A stretch of 64,000 nucleotides of DNA from Turritopsis dohrnii (taxonomy: Eukaryota; Cnidaria; Hydrozoa; Anthoathecata; Oceaniidae). Shown here piece after piece: positions 60,001 to 64,000 of the stretch. The notes beneath the pieces were generated by a model, which was not told the origin of the DNA, ran no database searches, and saw only the letters and a list, made by a program, of their open reading frames with translations. The DNA is taken from positions 2,852,001 to 2,916,000 of the forward strand of contig BQMF02000002.1 in assembly GCA_027922465.2 (NCBI GenBank). Direction: 5' to 3'. Position 1 is the first letter of the stretch. The number at the start of each line of letters is the position of its first letter. Made by a program: the position numbers and the translations under genes.

Positions 60001-62290
60001 TTTTGAAAGACCATCTGCTATACAACAACGAGCAATCAATCCAATTATTAAAGGCCGTGATGTCATTGCACAGTAAGTATTTTTCCAGTTTAATACCAAA
60101 TTACATGATCATTTTTCAACTGAAGATAAACTTATCTTTGTTTTTCCTAGAGCTCAATCAGGTACTGGAAAAACAGCCACCTTCTCCATCTCTGCACTGC
60201 AGCAAATCGACACCAGGGTTTGTCACTATCTTAGATATTTCTCAAGATATTTCTAATTATATATTTGCATCACTTGAACTAAATTCTTGTTGGGTTTTTT
60301 TTTCAGCTGAGAGAGACACAAGTTCTTATCTTATCACCAACTAGAGAATTGGCCGTTCAGATTCAAAAGGTTTGAAATCTTTCTTCCACTATAATGTAAA
60401 GAGGTCGTTGTCTCATATTCTTTATCAAATAACAATAATGATATTTCAACTACAACGAATGTCTGTGAGCTAAGAGTATCTGTCATTACAAATAGCCTGT
60501 CAGGAAATTTCAATGTACAGTAGGCTTTTTATTGGCTGTATTCAAATCTCGTATGTATAATCCAGGTTGTACTTGCCCTTGGTGATTATATGAGTGTACA
60601 GTGTCACGCATGTATTGGTGGAACAAACATTGGTGAAGATATCCGAAAGTTAGATTATGGTCAACACATTGTCTCAGGAACGCCTGGACGTGTTTTTGGT
60701 ATGTAAACCATTTTTAACACGCTACACGTTTTTAGGTTTTGTCAATACTCACGCAACGAGTATCGTTATTTCTCAGATATGATCAAACGACAAAATCTGC
60801 GGACCAGATCCATAAAAATGCTTATATTAGACGAGTCAGATGAAATGTTGAACAAAGGTTTCAAGGAGCAAATTTATGAAGTTTACAGATATCTACCTCC
60901 AGCAACACAAGTATAGTGATCTAAGTTGTTTTATGATTTATGTGTTCTTTTCGTTTGACAGTAGAAGGAATAATCTGCGCAAAGTGGCCATCGAAGATGT
61001 TTGTTAAAATGTAGCCATTATGCTGTGGCAAACCTGTACTTTTTCTTCACGCTCTCCATCACTTGTGCTTTGTAGGTGGTTTTAGTCAGTGCTACTCTTC
61101 CCCACGAAATCTTAGAAATGACGCAACAATTCATGACAGATCCTATCCGCATCCTGGTCAAACGGTACCTCATCATCACTTTTATAGAGTTTTCTATACT
61201 GTCTGTTGTTAACTGTTGGCTCATAACTGTATTTATGTTGTTGTTGTTTTAACAGTGATGAATTGACGCTGGAAGGTATCAAGCAATTTTTCGTGGCAGT
61301 TGAACGTGAAGAATGGAAGTTCGAAACATTATGTGACTTGTATGACACGCTGACCATCACGCAAGCTGTAATCTTCTGTAACACCAAGCGTAAAGTCGAT
61401 TGGCTTACTGAGAAGATGAGGGAGGCGAATTTTACAGTTGTGTCCATGCATGGTGATATGCCGCAAAAAGAGCGGGAATCCATTATGAAGGAATTCCGAT
61501 CGGGTTCGAGGTAATCTCGTTAAAACTACTTGTTTGGATGCGGATGTTGGTTTTGTCAGCATTTTGTCTTATCCTCAAAACGGGTTTTCCGGTTTCTAAT
61601 TGGTTGTTTTCTAGTCGAGTGCTTATTTCAACAGACGTGTGGTCACGTGGTTTGGATGTGCCTCAAGTGTCGCTTGTAATCAACTATGATTTACCGAATA
61701 ATCGTGAGTTATACATTCACCGGTAAGATATTCAACAGACTTCGTTATTAATTCCTTAAATTCCTGAAATCTAGTAACTTTATTTTGTCATCGTGTACAT
61801 GCAAATTTAACCTGCAAACAGATCCTCTTTGTAGATACGCCCACAAAATGTTACGGGCATTCGTCTAACTATCATGCCATATAATTTTCACTTGATCGAC
61901 GTTAATTTTTTACTTAACTTCGAGATCTGCGTTTTCATAAACGTTGTTCGCAATAAACATTTACGTTATATGCAGCATACACTAATGCATCGCCATTTTC
62001 GCTTTTGCACTTTACACTTTCTCGCACTGAAATTATTGTTACATATTTCAACCATTCTTAGTATTGGGCGGTCTGGTCGGTATGGGCGCAAGGGTGTTGC
62101 AATAAACTTCGTGAAATCCGATGACATTCGTGTTCTCCGTGACATCGAACAGTATTACAGTACACAAATCGATGAAATGCCGATGAACGGTTAGTATATC
62201 GATTTTATAGGACAATACTTTTTGTTTGCACAATCACACGGCAGACGAAATATATTGTTATTTATCCTTTTAGTTGCCGACTTGATTTAA
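57025..62290 (+). CDS. EIF4A3: EIF4A3, exon-junction-complex RNA helicase, with altered DEAD motif
   Basis: Core ATPase clamp of the exon junction complex. Eleven exons: 57025-57175, 60000-60072, 60151-60217, 60307-60369, 60566-60698, 60777-60910, 61076-61164, 61256-61510, 61615-61722, 62062-62189 and 62274-62290; 1218 nt, 405 residues (human 411). The N-terminus [18 protein letters not shown] and C-terminus DEMPMNVADLI are EIF4A3-specific, not EIF4A1/2. Motifs: Q ([12 protein letters not shown]), I (AQSGTGKT), Ia (PTRELA), Ib (TPGRVF), II, III (SAT), IV, V and VI ([13 protein letters not shown]). Motif II reads DESD instead of DEAD, motif V VWSRGLD instead of VWARGLD, and the residue before GTPGRVF is Ser instead of Ala; all three Ser use TCA. 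Intron 1 (2.8 kb) contains a MITE, a hairpin and a LINE relic. Confidence 0.95.
57426..57586. mobile_element. 161-bp Mutator-like MITE with 9-bp duplication (EIF4A3 intron 1)
   Basis: Direct repeats ggagttcaa sit at 57417-57425 and 57587-57595. Inside, the termini are inverted copies around TGCTATTT--TTTTCGCACCC. A 9-bp duplication is the hallmark of Mutator-like elements. No coding capacity. Confidence 0.7.
58370..58504 (-). pseudogene. 44-codon acidic-tailed small frame, probable transposase-tail relic
   Basis: Starts [15 protein letters not shown] (basic, nuclear-signal-like) and ends [17 protein letters not shown]. The basic-then-acidic plan is the same as the transposase-tail relics at about 14,750-14,876 and 17,300-17,400. 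It is intronic and antisense to EIF4A3. It may equally be chance. Confidence 0.3.
58671..58717. other. Strong hairpin with 4-base loop
   Basis: CAGAAAAATAGTTTTGGGAG.. pairs with its near-perfect complement across the loop TACC; about 21-22 paired positions with one or two mismatches. In EIF4A3 intron 1. It may be the end of a small transposon; no CTRR sequence follows as would be expected for a Helitron. Confidence 0.7.
59165..59540 (+). pseudogene. Non-LTR retrotransposon reverse-transcriptase C-terminal relic
   Basis: Broken plus-strand frames read [35 protein letters not shown] and DRTVWKAV in the order typical of the C-terminal region of LINE-type reverse transcriptases (WMCGV, RWFGHV, GRPRKTW, KDL, DR..WR). 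Stops and frameshifts separate them. Inactive, in EIF4A3 intron 1. Confidence 0.75.
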
Positions 62291-63062
62291 TCATATGGTG
62301 ATGTCTTCACGCGAGAGTACCTATCTCCTATCCTATCACGGACGTTGTAAAATATTCCATAAAATGTCTTTCGCTGCTGACTAATGACAGCCTTTCACGT
62401 CGGAACGAAATAAATTGTGGTTGCTGTGAGACTCTTCCGTGTTTATACTCTCGTTTTGTGCACTGCGCTCCATCGTTGATGCTGCAAGCGAGTATTGGTT
62501 TTATGATGTAATTTATATACAAAAGGTTTTTCGAAGTCTTTCACTTCACTTGTGAAAACATGGTAAAATGATTTTTAAACGTTTATTGGGTTTTTCATTT
62601 TCTTTTCATGTTACGTATCTGCCCTTATTCAATGTGGTATCCCGTCTTGAAAATTTTTAAAGTACCTAAGTATAAAATCTAGGACATTCAGATGATTACA
62701 TAGAACGCACAAACTAGTACCTAGTACTTCAACCTAGTGTAGTATCCTACTGTTGCATCATTTCAAAATTGCATGTTGCTAATTTATCACTGTCTTTGCT
62801 TATAAACAAAAAAAACTTGTATGAATCTTTTAATAGCGTGATCTATTATCTTGTGATCATGCTTGATTTTCACCGACATGCTGGAGGCTTTTAATTTTGG
62901 AGAACATGCGTAGTAAACGTAATAGAGAGTAGTTTCATGGGACAATTTGAGTTCATCAAACTTTTTGCAGGAAAGTCTTATAAAAATGTTTGAAAGAACG
63001 AGGCATGACGTAATTTAATGCTCACTGACCCAAGCAAATTTAACAAGGTTTTCACCTTATAT
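62291..63062. other. EIF4A3 3' flank
   Basis: No gene. Contains the EIF4A3 3' UTR region (AATAAA at about 62,408-62,413 and others) and, at 63,022-63,056, a 35-base segment shared with the MITE at 28,843. The retrotransposon 3' tail begins at about 63,061. Confidence 0.55.
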
Positions 63063-63200
63063 AATAATAATAATAATAATCGATTTATTTCCAATTCCAA
63101 AATTTACATTGGTTCTTCTATTGGAAATGCGAAGTTGTGTGTATGTGTAAGCGAGTCAATATAAAAGTAAGGTTAAATTACAAAACTATTATTACTCTAA

Positions 63201-63240
<40 letters not shown>

Positions 63241-64000
63241 TATTTTGACTTAATATTCTTGCAGTAGCACGGTCAAAATAGTATTTCTTTGCATCGCTGC
63301 AGAACTTGTCATAATTAGTTTCTCGTCTTAATGGCTGCGGAAGTTCATTGAATCGTTTGCCTGCGACATAGCAGAATGATCCTTTGATATTGCCTGTTTC
63401 TACTTCCAGCATTCTGTTCTCGTTTCCGCGAAGGTTTACCGCTCTCGTTGACTTTCGTGTAAGCTGTAAATAAATTGGCCAGTTGTCTGATTTGTATAAC
63501 GACTTGTGAGCAGCTTTAACGAGAGAAAAAGATATTCTTTCCTCGACTGGTAGCCAATGCAGGGTTAGTACGTCGTTGTCATTGCAGTATCTGTTGTAGA
63601 TAAAGCTGGCGGCAGAACGTTGAATTTTTTGTAAGCGTTTAATTAGGTAATCAGGTGCATCTGCAAAAATGAGATTGGCATAATCAATTTTCGCAAGAAC
63701 TAGAGACTGCACCAGCGACTTCTTTACGTTGAAGGAGGCAGATCTTTTGAATTGTTTTAAAGATCTGAGGGTTGCCAAACAAGATTTTAGAACTTTGTTT
63801 ATGTGGGTATTCCATGTTAGATGCTGATGAAAGTGCACACCAAGTATCCTGTATTCTTCTAGATATTCAATTGGTTGACCGTTGCTGGAACGTAAAATAT
63901 GTCCTTGACTGTGAAAATTGTGCACCTTCGCCATTTTTGGCTTTGAGAATAACATGGCTTTTGTTTTCTTTGTGTTAAGGTGAAGATTGTTTTTATGTGA
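63061..64000 (-). mobile_element. CR1/jockey-type LINE, 3' end, running off the right edge
   Basis: On the minus strand: reverse-transcriptase coding end, then an A-run of about 30 (63,207-63,237), about 130 bases of 3' UTR with AATAAA, then an (ATT)n tail at 63,061-63,080. The short microsatellite tail is typical of CR1/L2-like elements. Its 5' part lies outside the window. Confidence 0.8.
63236..64000 (-). CDS. Reverse transcriptase C-terminal region of a CR1/jockey-type LINE (partial)
   Basis: The minus-strand frame is open from the right edge to a TAA at about 63,236, over 240 codons with no breaks, so this copy is fairly young. It starts in the LNTKKTKAMLFS segment just after the catalytic palm. 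It continues through YRILGVHFHQHLTWNTHINK, LKSCLATLRSLKQF, IDYANLIFADAP and LTLHWLPVEERISFSLV, the thumb and C-terminal region of CR1/jockey-clade enzymes. The palm motif FADD and the endonuclease would lie beyond the window. Clade assignment is by memory. Confidence 0.85.

Noticed and set aside
1..64000. CRISPR arrays, bacterial operons, riboswitches
   Set aside because: The sequence is clearly from an intron-rich animal genome and shows no spacer-repeat arrays.

Overview
This is an animal nuclear genome window. It is strongly AT-rich, its genes carry many GT-AG introns (up to 37 exons), and every recognisable protein has its closest match, from memory, in the conserved animal gene set. A non-vertebrate animal is most likely. 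A cnidarian-like genome would fit the base composition, the intron density and the load of small inverted-repeat transposons, but nothing seen here proves the phylum. All gene models were assembled by eye from splice sites, reading-frame phase and remembered family sequences.

Layout. (1) 1-11,667, minus: STIP1/Hop co-chaperone, 5' half only. Its first intron is 7.3 kb and packed with inverted-repeat transposons, some nested. Two heat-shock-element-like motifs lie just upstream of the start. (2) 11.7-21.1 kb: a gene-free transposon graveyard. It holds a tRNA-derived SINE split by one element that is itself split by another, a Harbinger-like element with a broken transposase, and an old coding relic interrupted by two insertions. 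(3) 21,161-27,985, plus: GANAB, glucosidase II alpha, complete, 19 exons. (4) 29,063-31,391, plus: an unusual gene joining a 3-hydroxyacyl-CoA dehydrogenase NAD-binding domain, without its catalytic residues, to a five-copy 31-residue repeat and a C-terminal RING finger. (5) 33,349-35,851, minus: a small single-pass membrane protein of unknown family. (6) 38,415-48,326, minus: NUP133, complete, 37 exons. (7) 49,562-53,451, minus: FRMD8, the iRhom-binding FERM protein, complete, 11 exons. (8) 57,025-62,290, plus: EIF4A3, complete, 11 exons, with a changed DEAD motif. (9) 63.0-64.0 kb, minus: the 3' end of a CR1/jockey-type non-LTR retrotransposon running off the right edge.

The genes do not form a pathway. 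They are housekeeping genes (protein folding, ER glycan trimming, nuclear pore, exon junction complex) next to one signalling adaptor and two less familiar genes. In the five genes modelled from start to stop with known families or a single model, exon lengths sum to an intact frame: 932, 499, 192, 1094, 478 and 405 codons for GANAB, the RING fusion, the membrane protein, NUP133, FRMD8 and EIF4A3. That supports the models even without transcript data.

The best candidate for something undescribed is the dehydrogenase-like/RING fusion. Second is the EIF4A3 copy with DESD in motif II. Third is a set of cut-and-paste elements ending CA...TG with 5-6 bp target duplications, repeatedly nested in one another.
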